NCBI GenBank assembly: GCA_016699405.1
Contig: CP064972.1
Coordinates: 4,991,501 to 5,055,500 of the forward strand
DNA: 64,000 nt
From: Holophagales bacterium
GTDB lineage: Bacteria > Acidobacteriota > Thermoanaerobaculia > Multivoradales > JAGPDF01
Reading direction: 5' to 3'
Shown here: positions 33,394 to 41,306 of the stretch, in pieces
Layout of the letters: each line of letters opens with the position of its first letter
How positions within the stretch are numbered: the stretch's first letter is position 1
The notes under the pieces: model-generated
What the model was told of the DNA's origin: nothing
What the model saw: only the letters and a program-made list of their open reading frames with translations
Databases searched by the model: none
Translations under genes and position numbers: made by a program

Positions 33394-34260
33394 CTACGGG
33401 GCCGACGGCGACGCGGGCTGCGGATTGTCGGTGGTGATCGCCACGAGCGTGAGCGTCCCCATCGCAGCGGGGACGATCACCTTCGGATTCGCCCACCAGG
33501 CGATGACACAGGCACGACACGCGTCGTCCGGGCGCATCACACCCTGCGGGTCGATCCGCGTGACGATGCCGTCGCACTCCCAGTGGAACACGCTCTTGCC
33601 GGCCTGCCAGTCTCGCGTCTCGCCGACCACCAGGTTCTGGGCGTAGCCCTCCTGCTGCGGCGTCAGGGAGACCGGGCAGTTGTCCTTCTTGACCTCGACC
33701 ACCCGCATCTCGGACTTGTCGAGGAGGCGTCCGCTGGTGTCGTAGACGGCGACGTAGTACTCGGCCGGCTCGTTCTTCAGGCGGTCGAGCCACCGCTGGA
33801 GGTCCGCATCCTGCTGGCGGGTCATCCAGGCTCGCTTCTCGATCTTGCCGAGCGAGGCGCGCTCGCGAATCGTCTGCTTGTTGAGGTCGTCGTTCGGGTC
33901 ACGGTGATCGGAGGCCTCCTTGGCCTTCCACCACTTCGCCCACTCTTCCTCGCTGGCGTTCTTGAGCGACTTCTTCGTCGCCGGCTGGTCTTCGGGATCC
34001 GGGAAGGGGCTCCAGTAGGAGCCGTTCCCACCGGGCCGCATCTCGATGTAGTAGAAGTCCTCGACTTCGATGCTCAGACGACGGAAATAGAGACGGACAC
34101 TCAGGCTGCCGAGGTCGGGCGTCACCGTCGCGGTGACCACGCCGTTGCCATCGAGCGGCAGACAGGGCAATTCCCCTACCGTGATCTTCGAGCTCTGGGC
34201 GGTCGCTGGCCACGCGATCGCGGCCAACACGAGAGCTCCGAGACTCAGGGTCCTGCGCAT
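33394..34260 (-). CDS. Secreted protein of unknown function
   Basis: This 288-residue protein has a clear signal peptide (MRRTLSLGALVLAAIAWPATAQ, probable cleavage after the AQ). The mature part is rich in Trp, Tyr and charged residues and carries four cysteines (one early, one at KKDNCPVS, and CRAC). EYYVAVYDTSGRLLDKSEM is a possible beta-rich segment. I do not recognise a family. The ATG at 34260 has AGGAGGT at ideal spacing, and a promoter-like sequence lies 29-58 bases upstream. Placement between the TPR protein and the antiterminator suggests a periplasmic accessory of the export system, but nothing in the sequence proves that. Confidence 0.7.
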   Translation of the reverse strand: MRRTLSLGALVLAAIAWPATAQSSKITVGELPCLPLDGNGVVTATVTPDLGSLSVRLYFRRLSIEVEDFYYIEMRPGGNGSYWSPFPDPEDQPATKKSLKNASEEEWAKWWKAKEASDHRDPNDDLNKQTIRERASLGKIEKRAWMTRQQDADLQRWLDRLKNEPAEYYVAVYDTSGRLLDKSEMRVVEVKKDNCPVSLTPQQEGYAQNLVVGETRDWQAGKSVFHWECDGIVTRIDPQGVMRPDDACRACVIAWWANPKVIVPAAMGTLTLVAITTDNPQPASPSAP

Positions 34261-34288
34261 GGCAACCTCCTGATCCAACAGTGTGTAC

Positions 34289-34318
34289 AGACTAGTCCGC
34301 TGCGGCGATCAGCGTCAA
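34289..34318 (-). promoter_or_regulatory. Candidate sigma-70 promoter for secreted protein and antiterminator
   Basis: On the minus strand TTGACG (34313-34318) is followed after 18 bases by TAGTCT (34289-34294). The -35 box is strong and the -10 box moderate. It lies in the 100-base gap upstream of the secreted-protein gene. If real, it would give the antiterminator and downstream genes a start independent of the export genes. Confidence 0.45.
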
Positions 34319-34360
34319 GGAGCGGCCCGGACGACTTCATCGCGCGCCCTCTTCGGGGGC

Positions 34361-35932
34361 TCATTCGCCGAGAATCTTCTTCACATAGCCATCGACGAAC
34401 GGGCTGCGAGCGAGTCGCGCGAGCGCCGGCCGCAGCGTGTCGCGGGCGCCGGCGACATCGCCGGACTCGAAACGCGAGACGGCGAGATAGAACACGAGCT
34501 CGGGCCGCCGGTCGGGGCTCGGGCCGGCGCGTTCGAGGTAGGTCACGGCGTCCTGCCAGCGCGAAGCGCGATACGCCACCTCCCCCGCCAGCTCCTGAGC
34601 CGGCCCGTAGGACGGCAAGCGCTCGGCCAGCGGAACGACCTGCCGCAGCAGTCCTTCCAGCTCGCCGATCCGCGTCGCGGCCCGGAAGGCCGCGCGGTAG
34701 GCCTGGAGCGCTTCGACATCCGCCGGCGCCGGCGTCGCCACCCCGGGCGAGGCAGGGGCCGGCGGCGGCATCGGGACCGGCGTCGGCGTCGGGGCCGGCG
34801 TCCTCGTCGGGGCTGGCATCCTTGTCGGGGCCGGCGTCGGCGCCGGGGTTGGCGCCGCGAGGGTGGGCTGTCGCTGGGTCGGCGGCGCGCTCGACGGGGC
34901 GGCGACGTTCGTGCCGGCCGGAGTGCCAGCCGCCTGGGCAGGTTTCGCCGCCGACTGGACCGTCAGCCGCTGGGACTCGCGCGAGCCCGGCTCGGTCGCC
35001 GGGGGCGGCACGGGGGTGGCGGTGGCCATCACTTTCGGCGGCGAGGCCGGGGTCGGGACAGTGCTTCTGCCGGCCGCGGCCCGCCGGCGCTCGAGGTCGC
35101 GACGCAGCCCGGCCACCTCGGCGCTGCCGGAGGCAGCAGGTGCGAGGTGATCGAGGAACGCGGCGGCATCGTCAAGCCGCGACGTCTCGATCAGGCAGCG
35201 CAGCCGGCGCGCAGCCGGGCGGGCTGCCGGCGACAGGTCGGGGCACTGGGCAAAGGCCGCCAGCGCCTCCGGGCAACGGTCGGCGAGCGCCAGCGCCTCT
35301 CCGCGCAGGCAGCCGACCCGCCCGCCGTCGACCTGGTCGGCGAGGCCGGCGAGACGGTCGACGGCGCGCTCGCCGCGCCCCCGAGCCAGCTCGAGCTCGG
35401 CCAGTTGCAACCTCGCGCGGGCGTCTCCGGGATCGGCGGCGGCCCGGCGCTCGAGCTCACGCAGGCGCTCGCGCTCCGGCAGCTTCGCCAGCTCGGTGGC
35501 GGCCCGCTTCTCGGCGACGCGGGAGAAGCGCGGCGCGCTCTCGAGCAGGGACGGCTCGATCCAGGCGGCGACGCGATCCTCGAAGCTCGAGCGGACCGCC
35601 TCGGAGAGGGTGGCCTTGGCATAGCCCTCGAAGCGCTCCTCGACTTCGAGCAGACGGGTGAAGGTCCCGCGGAACGCCTCGCGATCGTCGAGCGCCGCCT
35701 GGGCGAGGCCGAGATGAACCAGACAGGCACCGAGCTGCGGCGGCAGGTCGAGCAAACCGAAACAGGCCAGGCGCAGATCGCGCGCCGCCGCCCGAGGGTC
35801 ACCGCGCTCGAGCTCGTGCTGGCCGTCGCGCAGGAGGTTCAGGTAGAACGGGTCGGCGGGCTGCTGGGCGACGAGAGGCGCCGCGGCGAGCCCCCCGACG
35901 AGAACGAGCGCGGACATCCGGCCGGCGATCAT
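34361..35932 (-). CDS. Secreted TPR-like protein with proline-rich linker
   Basis: This 523-residue protein has an N-terminal signal (MSALVLVGGLAAAPLVAQ) and helical repeats resembling TPR units over residues about 25-270 (PRAAARDLRLACFGLLD, ARLQLAELELARGRGERAVD). A low-complexity Pro/Ala/Thr linker follows (about 330-430, for example PAPTPAPTRMPAPTRTP), then a second helical repeat region (WQDAVTYLERAG, ARDTLRPALARLA). It is probably a periplasmic scaffold linking inner- and outer-membrane export parts. The ATG at 35932 overlaps the upstream phosphatase stop (ATGA), so it belongs to the export operon. Confidence 0.7.
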   Translation of the reverse strand: MIAGRMSALVLVGGLAAAPLVAQQPADPFYLNLLRDGQHELERGDPRAAARDLRLACFGLLDLPPQLGACLVHLGLAQAALDDREAFRGTFTRLLEVEERFEGYAKATLSEAVRSSFEDRVAAWIEPSLLESAPRFSRVAEKRAATELAKLPERERLRELERRAAADPGDARARLQLAELELARGRGERAVDRLAGLADQVDGGRVGCLRGEALALADRCPEALAAFAQCPDLSPAARPAARRLRCLIETSRLDDAAAFLDHLAPAASGSAEVAGLRRDLERRRAAAGRSTVPTPASPPKVMATATPVPPPATEPGSRESQRLTVQSAAKPAQAAGTPAGTNVAAPSSAPPTQRQPTLAAPTPAPTPAPTRMPAPTRTPAPTPTPVPMPPPAPASPGVATPAPADVEALQAYRAAFRAATRIGELEGLLRQVVPLAERLPSYGPAQELAGEVAYRASRWQDAVTYLERAGPSPDRRPELVFYLAVSRFESGDVAGARDTLRPALARLARSPFVDGYVKKILGE

Positions 35933-36666
35933 CGGACGCCCCCTTGGGCCGAAGCGATCGGCCGGTCTTCGAGCACCGATCGCGGGTGTTCGACGAAGAG
36001 GCGGCGCGCCAGGGCCTCGCCCCAGGTCCGGACGATCTCGTCGTGGGCACGGCGCAGCCCCGGCGGCCGGAAGTCGGGCGCGTGCGTGTCGCTCGCCACG
36101 AAGTGGACGAGATCGGCATCGAGGAGGGCGTGCGCCTGGTCGCGGGGACCGCGCCCGTACTCCCCGGTGACGCTCGCCGCGGTGATCTGCAGGTGCCCTC
36201 CGGCCTCGACGATCCGCTCGAGGAGCTGCGGTTCGCGGATCAGGAACGGCGTCACCTCCGGGTGGGCGACGATCGGGCGCCACCCGGCGAGGGCCAGCTC
36301 CTGGACCAGCTCGACCGGCTCCGGACCGATCCCCCACGGATCGAGCTCGAGCAGGAGGTAGCGCGAACCGGCGAGGGGGACGATCGCTCCCTGGCGTTCC
36401 AGGTCGTCGAGCAGATCGGAGTCGACCCGCACCTCGGCGCCGGCCAGCACGCGCAACGACGAGCCGACCGCCGCCTGGAGAGTCTCGACCGCCCTCGCGA
36501 TGCGCTCGCTCGTCACCCCGGGCCACTCGTCGCGGCGCAGATGCGGCGTGGCGACGATCGCCTCGCAGCCGTCGGCGACGGCCATCCGGCACATCGCCAC
36601 GGCAATGGAAAGATCGGCGGCTCCGTCGTCGAGCCCCGGCAGGTAGTGACCGTGGAGGTCGATCAA
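35929..36666 (-). CDS. PHP-type protein-tyrosine phosphatase (CpsB/YwqE-like)
   Basis: This 245-residue protein begins MIDLHGHYLPGLDDG, the HxH metal-binding motif of PHP phosphatases. VATPHLRRDEW, PIVAHPEV and FVASDTHAPDF supply further metal ligands. It dephosphorylates the tyrosine autokinase encoded next to it and so controls polymer length and export. The start is TTG at 36666, forming TTGA with the autokinase stop, with GAGG about 8 bases upstream. The HGH spelling differs slightly from the common HCH but keeps both histidines. Confidence 0.88.
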   Translation of the reverse strand: MIDLHGHYLPGLDDGAADLSIAVAMCRMAVADGCEAIVATPHLRRDEWPGVTSERIARAVETLQAAVGSSLRVLAGAEVRVDSDLLDDLERQGAIVPLAGSRYLLLELDPWGIGPEPVELVQELALAGWRPIVAHPEVTPFLIREPQLLERIVEAGGHLQITAASVTGEYGRGPRDQAHALLDADLVHFVASDTHAPDFRPPGLRRAHDEIVRTWGEALARRLFVEHPRSVLEDRPIASAQGGVR

Positions 36667-39080
36667 AGTGCCGCCTCGGTGCCCGACTTCCGGCCGCCTC
36701 GAACGGCCTCTTCGTCACCGTAGCCGGCGGCGGCGTACGCCTGGTAGCTCGAATAGCCGCCGCGAGAGGTCCCGGCGCCGATGCGGAAGCGGTTGAGCAC
36801 CGCACCGAGGATCCGCACGTCGGCCATCCCGAGGCGGTCGCGGCAGGCGCGAGCATCCTGGCGCAGGACGTAGCCGACACAGAGGCAGAGCACGACGCCG
36901 TCCGACATCGACCCGAGCAGCGTCGAGTCGGTGACGGCGAGCACCGGCGCCGAGTCGATCAGCACGATGTCGAAGCGCGAGCGCACGAGGTTGACGAAGT
37001 CCCGCATCCGCTCCGAGGAGAGGAGCTCGGAGGGGTTCGGCGGCGTCGGACCGGACGGGGTGAAGTAGAGGTTCGGAATCTCGGTGCGGAAGATCGTCTT
37101 CTCGGGCTCGGCGCTGCCGGTGAGGATGTTGACCAGCCCCGACCGGTTCGACGCCTTGAACACCTCGTGCAAGCGCGGCTTGCGCAGGTCGCCGTCCACC
37201 AGCAACACCTGCTTGCCGAGCTGCGACAGCACCACCGCGAGGTTGGCGGCGGTCGAGGTCTTGCCCTCTCCGGGAACGGCCGAGGTCACCACCACGACGC
37301 GCAGCTCCCGGGCCGAGGAGAGCAGCAGCGCCGTGCGGAGCGCCCGATAGGCCTCCGAGACCGGGAGTCGGGGACGCAGGTGCGGCACCAGCTCGATGCG
37401 GGTGTCCTCGTCGCCGGACTTCGCTTGCTTGCCCGTCCGCGTGGCGATCGGACGGCGTTTGCCGCCGCCCTTCGTCGCCCCGTAGCCGTAGGTCCCGTAG
37501 CCGTAGCCGTAGCCGTAGGCGCCACCGTACCGACCCAGCAGACCGTAACCGTAGCTCCGGGTGGCCGAGGCGATGTCCGGCACCACGGCGAGCACGGGGA
37601 TCCCGAGCTCGCGCTCCACCTGCTCGCTCGTCTTGACCGTGCGGTCCATGTAGTGGAGGAGGAAGGCGAGCCCCAGGCCGAGCAGCAGACCGACGCCGCC
37701 GCCGAGCGAGAGGTTGCGCCGCAGCGACGGACGGAACGGTCCGCCCGGCACCAGCGCGCGGTCCACGACCCGGACGTTCGACTCGCGGGTGGCCTGCAAG
37801 CGCGAGGTGACGTCGGTCGAGGACTGTTGCCGCAGCAGGTCGTCGAGCAGGGCGCGGCGCGTCGAGATCTCCACCTTGAGGTTGTTGTACTCGATCGCCG
37901 CCGAGTTGATCGTGCGGTTCTCGGCCTTGAGCTGATTGATCTCGGCGGTGAGCGAGCCTTCGCGGCGTTGCGCCGTCTGGTAGTCGGCGCGCGCCGATTC
38001 GCGCGCCTTCTCCAGCGCATCGCGAGCGGCTTGTTTGAGGTTCCGCCGCGCGGTCTCGATCTTGGTCTTGAGCTCGACCATCGCGGGCCACTCGGGCTTG
38101 TAGGTGTTGAGCCGCGTCGAGTAGTCGCGCTCCATCGAGATCAGCTCGGTGCGCAGCTGGACGACGAAGGTGTCGTCGAGGATCTCGGCGGCGCTCTCTT
38201 CGGTCGCCGCCTGGAGCTCGGCGAGGCGTGCCCCTTTGCCGATCCGCTCCGACGCCGCCTTGGCGAGGTCCTGGTTGAGCGACTCGAGCCGCGAGAGCAC
38301 CACGTTGCCGCCGGAGTCGAGCGTGACGATGTCGTTGCGCCGGCTGTAGGCGACGAGCTGGTTCTCCTTGTCCTGGATCTCCTGCTTGATCGCCTCGACC
38401 TGCGAGCCGTAGAAGACCGAGGCCTTGCCGGCGAGCGCCGAGCGCGTCTCGATGCCCCAGTCGATGTAGGTCTCGGCGACGCCGTTGGCCACCCGTGCCG
38501 CCAGCTCCGGCGACGTCGAGACGAAGGTGATGTCGACCATCTGGGTGTTGCGGACCGGATTGACCGCCAGTCCCCCGAGGACGCGCCCGGCGAGCGCGCC
38601 GAGCGCCGCCTCGTCGGCCGCGGCCGAGCCGGCGGCGGTGGCGGCGAGCGCCGCGCGTCCCGGATTGAACAGCGGGTCCTGGTCGAGCCGCAGATTCTGC
38701 ACCACCCGCTCGGCGAGACCGCGGCTCTGCAGCAGCTTGTACTGGGTCGGATAGAACTCGATGTTGTAGTAGTTCTCCCAGGCACCCTCGGCGGCGTTCT
38801 TGACCGGCACGGAGAGCCGGCGTTCGATGAGGATCGTCGTCGTGCCGCTGTAGAGCTTCGGGGTGACCAGATAGGAGACGAAGCCGAGCAGGGCGCAGAT
38901 GGCAGTGAGCAGGGCGATGAGACGCCAGCGCTCCTGGACGATGCGCAGGTAGTCGGCGAGGTGGATCTCGGGCTCCGGCGCGCCGAGCTCGCGCGACGGG
39001 TCGAACGGCGCCATCGGCGGCGGCGAAGCGAGCGGCAGGCTGCCCTGGGCCGGGGAGAGCGGTGGAACCGGTTGGTTCAA
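36663..39080 (-). CDS. Polysaccharide co-polymerase/tyrosine autokinase (Wzc-like BY-kinase)
   Basis: This 805-residue protein has a first membrane helix at about 53-72 (LIALLTAICALLGFVSYL), a large periplasmic coiled-coil region (about 215-430) and a second helix at 460-478. The cytoplasmic kinase has Walker A GEGKTS (604-609), Walker A' LLVDGDLRKPR (626-636) and Walker B IVLIDSAP (705-712). The C-terminus holds a tyrosine cluster (GGYSSYQAYAAAGYG). Between helix 2 and the kinase is a Tyr/Gly-rich insert, residues 509-534. It regulates polymer length and export with Wza. The start is probably TTG at 39080, overlapping the upstream stop, with AAGGAG about 9 bases upstream. Confidence 0.9.
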   Translation of the reverse strand: MNQPVPPLSPAQGSLPLASPPPMAPFDPSRELGAPEPEIHLADYLRIVQERWRLIALLTAICALLGFVSYLVTPKLYSGTTTILIERRLSVPVKNAAEGAWENYYNIEFYPTQYKLLQSRGLAERVVQNLRLDQDPLFNPGRAALAATAAGSAAADEAALGALAGRVLGGLAVNPVRNTQMVDITFVSTSPELAARVANGVAETYIDWGIETRSALAGKASVFYGSQVEAIKQEIQDKENQLVAYSRRNDIVTLDSGGNVVLSRLESLNQDLAKAASERIGKGARLAELQAATEESAAEILDDTFVVQLRTELISMERDYSTRLNTYKPEWPAMVELKTKIETARRNLKQAARDALEKARESARADYQTAQRREGSLTAEINQLKAENRTINSAAIEYNNLKVEISTRRALLDDLLRQQSSTDVTSRLQATRESNVRVVDRALVPGGPFRPSLRRNLSLGGGVGLLLGLGLAFLLHYMDRTVKTSEQVERELGIPVLAVVPDIASATRSYGYGLLGRYGGAYGYGYGYGTYGYGATKGGGKRRPIATRTGKQAKSGDEDTRIELVPHLRPRLPVSEAYRALRTALLLSSARELRVVVVTSAVPGEGKTSTAANLAVVLSQLGKQVLLVDGDLRKPRLHEVFKASNRSGLVNILTGSAEPEKTIFRTEIPNLYFTPSGPTPPNPSELLSSERMRDFVNLVRSRFDIVLIDSAPVLAVTDSTLLGSMSDGVVLCLCVGYVLRQDARACRDRLGMADVRILGAVLNRFRIGAGTSRGGYSSYQAYAAAGYGDEEAVRGGRKSGTEAAL
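37479..37556 (-). repeat. Tyr/Gly-coding hexanucleotide repeat inside the autokinase gene
   Basis: Residues 509-534 of the autokinase are built almost only from Gly and Tyr, as YG dipeptides. The DNA holds four perfect CCGTAG units at 37495-37518 plus degenerate ones on both sides. Each unit is six bases, so gain or loss of units would stay in frame. The extra tyrosines lie close to the kinase domain. Confidence 0.75.
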
Positions 39081-39925
39081 AAGAAGGACTCCTTGACGAC
39101 GACGACATCCCCCTCGAGGAGCTCGGGATCGGTTTCCTTGCCGGCGAGGATCCGCTTGAAGTTGGCCTTGATCTCGATCTGGCCGCCTTCGGAGCCCTTG
39201 CGCTTGATGGCGATGTCGCTCGAGGCCCGGTCCGAGAGACCGCCGGCCCGGGCCACGCCGGCGAGAAGGGTGATTCGCTCGTCGCTGCGGAAGGCGATCG
39301 CGCCGCGGGTCGTCACCTCCCCGAGGAAGAAGACGGTGACCGTCGTCACCCCGGGGACGTTGATCAGGTCGTTGGCGAAGATCGGCAGGTTCGCCTTGGG
39401 ATCGGCCTTGACCAGCAGGTCGCTGACGCGCACCGCGACCTGATCGGTGAGGCCGTTGTCGGCACGGCGCAGGATGTAGATCAGGTCGCCGTGCTCCCCC
39501 GAGAGCCCGCCGGCGGCAGAGAGCGCTTCGAGCAGGGTCCAGCGGCCGGAGAAGGCGAGGTTGCCGGGGCTCTTCACCGCGCCGAGGACGACGATCGGTC
39601 GCGAGCGGAACTCGCGCACCTGGACGGCCACCGAGGCACGCTGGACGTACTTGGCTTCGAGCAGGTCCTTGAGCCGCCGCGCGAACTCGCTGTCGGTCAG
39701 GCCCTGGGCCGGCACGTCGCCGATCAGGGGCAGGTTTACCGAGCCGTCCTCGGCGACGCGGCGCTCGACGTTGAGCTCGGCGACTTCGAAGACCTTGATG
39801 TCGAGCAGGTCCTTCGGACCGATCCGGTACGACGCCGTCGAGGTGAGCGGGGTCTGCGACGCGGCAGGACCGGCGAGCGACAGCAACGCCGACACCGCCA
39901 GCGCAGTGAACGAGAAACGGCTCAT
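39077..39925 (-). CDS. Polysaccharide export outer-membrane protein (Wza-like)
   Basis: This 282-residue protein has a signal peptide (SFTALAVSALLSLAGPAASQ). The Poly_export domain follows (YRIGPKDLLDIKVFEV, GSVNLPLIGDVPAQGLT), with two SLBB-like domains (VVLGAVKSPGNLAF; VFFLGEVTTRGAIAF). There is no lipobox cysteine near the N-terminus, unlike classical Wza, so anchoring may depend on the adjacent barrel protein. It forms the periplasmic and outer-membrane exit channel. Its ATG at 39925 follows a TATAAT sequence at 39935-39940. The stop overlaps the autokinase start. Confidence 0.88.
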   Translation of the reverse strand: MSRFSFTALAVSALLSLAGPAASQTPLTSTASYRIGPKDLLDIKVFEVAELNVERRVAEDGSVNLPLIGDVPAQGLTDSEFARRLKDLLEAKYVQRASVAVQVREFRSRPIVVLGAVKSPGNLAFSGRWTLLEALSAAGGLSGEHGDLIYILRRADNGLTDQVAVRVSDLLVKADPKANLPIFANDLINVPGVTTVTVFFLGEVTTRGAIAFRSDERITLLAGVARAGGLSDRASSDIAIKRKGSEGGQIEIKANFKRILAGKETDPELLEGDVVVVKESFF

Positions 39926-39934
39926 CTGCCGGCG

Positions 39935-39940
39935 ATTATA
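39935..39940 (-). promoter_or_regulatory. Isolated TATAAT (-10-like) upstream of the exporter gene
   Basis: The minus strand carries a perfect TATAAT 9 bases before the ATG, in otherwise very GC-rich DNA. No TTGACA-like box sits 17 bases upstream. A start from it would give an almost leaderless mRNA. Weak evidence. Confidence 0.25.
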
Positions 39941-39965
39941 GTGGCAGCGCGCGCGCCGCGCCGGT

Positions 39966-41252
39966 TCAGTACCAGCCCGAGGCGCCGACGCCGAGGTCGA
40001 GACCGACGCGCAGCACCGTCGTGTCGCGGTCGAGCTCGGGGATGTTCGAGTCGTATCGCGACTCGCCGTAGCCGGCGCGCAGCGTGAAGCCGCGACCGAG
40101 CTCCATCCTCAGCTCGGCCCCGTAGGCGGTGAGGTCGTCCCGGCGCACGGTCAGGCCCGGCAGGGCCGAGCGGTACTCCTGCTCGCCCTGCTCGCCGAAG
40201 AGGGTGAGCGACGTCCGCCAGCCGAGACGGACCACCAGGCTCGCGCCGCGCCGGTCCTCGACGATGTCGCGGCTCGACGCGTCGACCGCCACCAGCAGGT
40301 CGCGCGAGGCATAGAGCACGGGCGAGATCTTCGCCTCCGGTCGGAGCTGCAGCTGGATCCTCCCGAAGTCGTCCTCCGTCGCCTGGAAGCTCGAGCCGGC
40401 GCTCGGCTCGAGCTGGCGGCGGGCAACCTGGGCGGAGATGGCGTAGCCCCCCCGCGTGCGGCTCGCCTCGACGTAGACGGCGTCGCCGGTGTTCGAGGTC
40501 GCGAAGGTGGAGTCCTGCGACGTCGACTCGGTCTTCTCGTAGCCGGCGCCGAGCATCAGCCCGGAGCGGAAGCGGAAGCGCAGGCCGCCCCGCAGGGCGT
40601 TCTCGTCCCGGTCGAGCGCCCCCAGCCGGACATCGCCGTTCTCGTCGCCGAGCGAGCGCACGCGAGACTCTCGCCCGCCGGCATAGAGCGAGAGCGCCCC
40701 GGTGAGCTTGAGCTCGAGCCCCACCAGCGCTTCGTCGGACCGCGTCGGGATGCGAGCGAACGACTCGGCGAGGGCGATGCCCTCGTCGTCTCGCCGGCTC
40801 GCGGTGATCTCGATGCCGAGGCGGTTGAAGTCGGCGAAGATCCCGGCGCCGTAGCGTCCGAGCGCCCGCCGCTGGGCGTCGCGCTTCTGCCAGTAGACGT
40901 ACTCGGGAAGGAAGTGGAAGGCCCAGGTCACTCGCGAGCCGTTGCGCACGTAGGCACGCGCCCCGGCCCCCACCGTGGTGGTGAGGTCGGCGTCGAGCGG
41001 TCGACCCTCGGCATCGAGCTGCCCGTCGTCGACCCAGGCCATGTCACGCACGCCGATCCACGGCTCGATGCGGAACGGTCCCAGGCGCCAGCGAGCCTTC
41101 TCGGCAGCCTGGGCGACGCCCGCCTTGCGGTCCTCCGGCAACTGGGAAAGACTTCCAGGAGTCGTATAGGCACTGTATTGCGCGAGCAACGGCGGAGCGA
41201 CCGCCAATGACGCGAGCACCATGGCGCCCGTGATCCCGATCCGGCTCTTCAT
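39966..41252 (-). CDS. Outer-membrane beta-barrel protein of the polysaccharide export operon
   Basis: This 428-residue protein has a signal peptide (MKSRIGITGAMVLASLAVAPPLLAQ). The rest alternates hydrophobic and polar residues in short strands (ALVGLELKLTGALSLYAGGRES, GGLRFRFRSGLMLGAGYE) and ends ...GVGASGWY with the C-terminal aromatic residue typical of outer-membrane barrels. It resembles barrel proteins found with Wza-like exporters that lack their own membrane anchor. ATG at 41252 has GGGAGG upstream. It is the first gene of the minus-strand locus, and the promoter must lie in or beyond the 54-base divergent gap. The frame to 41915 is a shadow. Confidence 0.75.
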   Translation of the reverse strand: MKSRIGITGAMVLASLAVAPPLLAQYSAYTTPGSLSQLPEDRKAGVAQAAEKARWRLGPFRIEPWIGVRDMAWVDDGQLDAEGRPLDADLTTTVGAGARAYVRNGSRVTWAFHFLPEYVYWQKRDAQRRALGRYGAGIFADFNRLGIEITASRRDDEGIALAESFARIPTRSDEALVGLELKLTGALSLYAGGRESRVRSLGDENGDVRLGALDRDENALRGGLRFRFRSGLMLGAGYEKTESTSQDSTFATSNTGDAVYVEASRTRGGYAISAQVARRQLEPSAGSSFQATEDDFGRIQLQLRPEAKISPVLYASRDLLVAVDASSRDIVEDRRGASLVVRLGWRTSLTLFGEQGEQEYRSALPGLTVRRDDLTAYGAELRMELGRGFTLRAGYGESRYDSNIPELDRDTTVLRVGLDLGVGASGWY

Positions 41253-41306
41253 GCTTCCTCCCGCGGCGCGCGCGCCACTCGCTACCCACGTCCGATCGAT
41301 GGCGCG

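Noticed and set aside
35933..36880. Extension of the TPR protein frame
   Set aside because: It overlaps the PHP phosphatase and autokinase genes. The signal peptide at 35932 marks the start.
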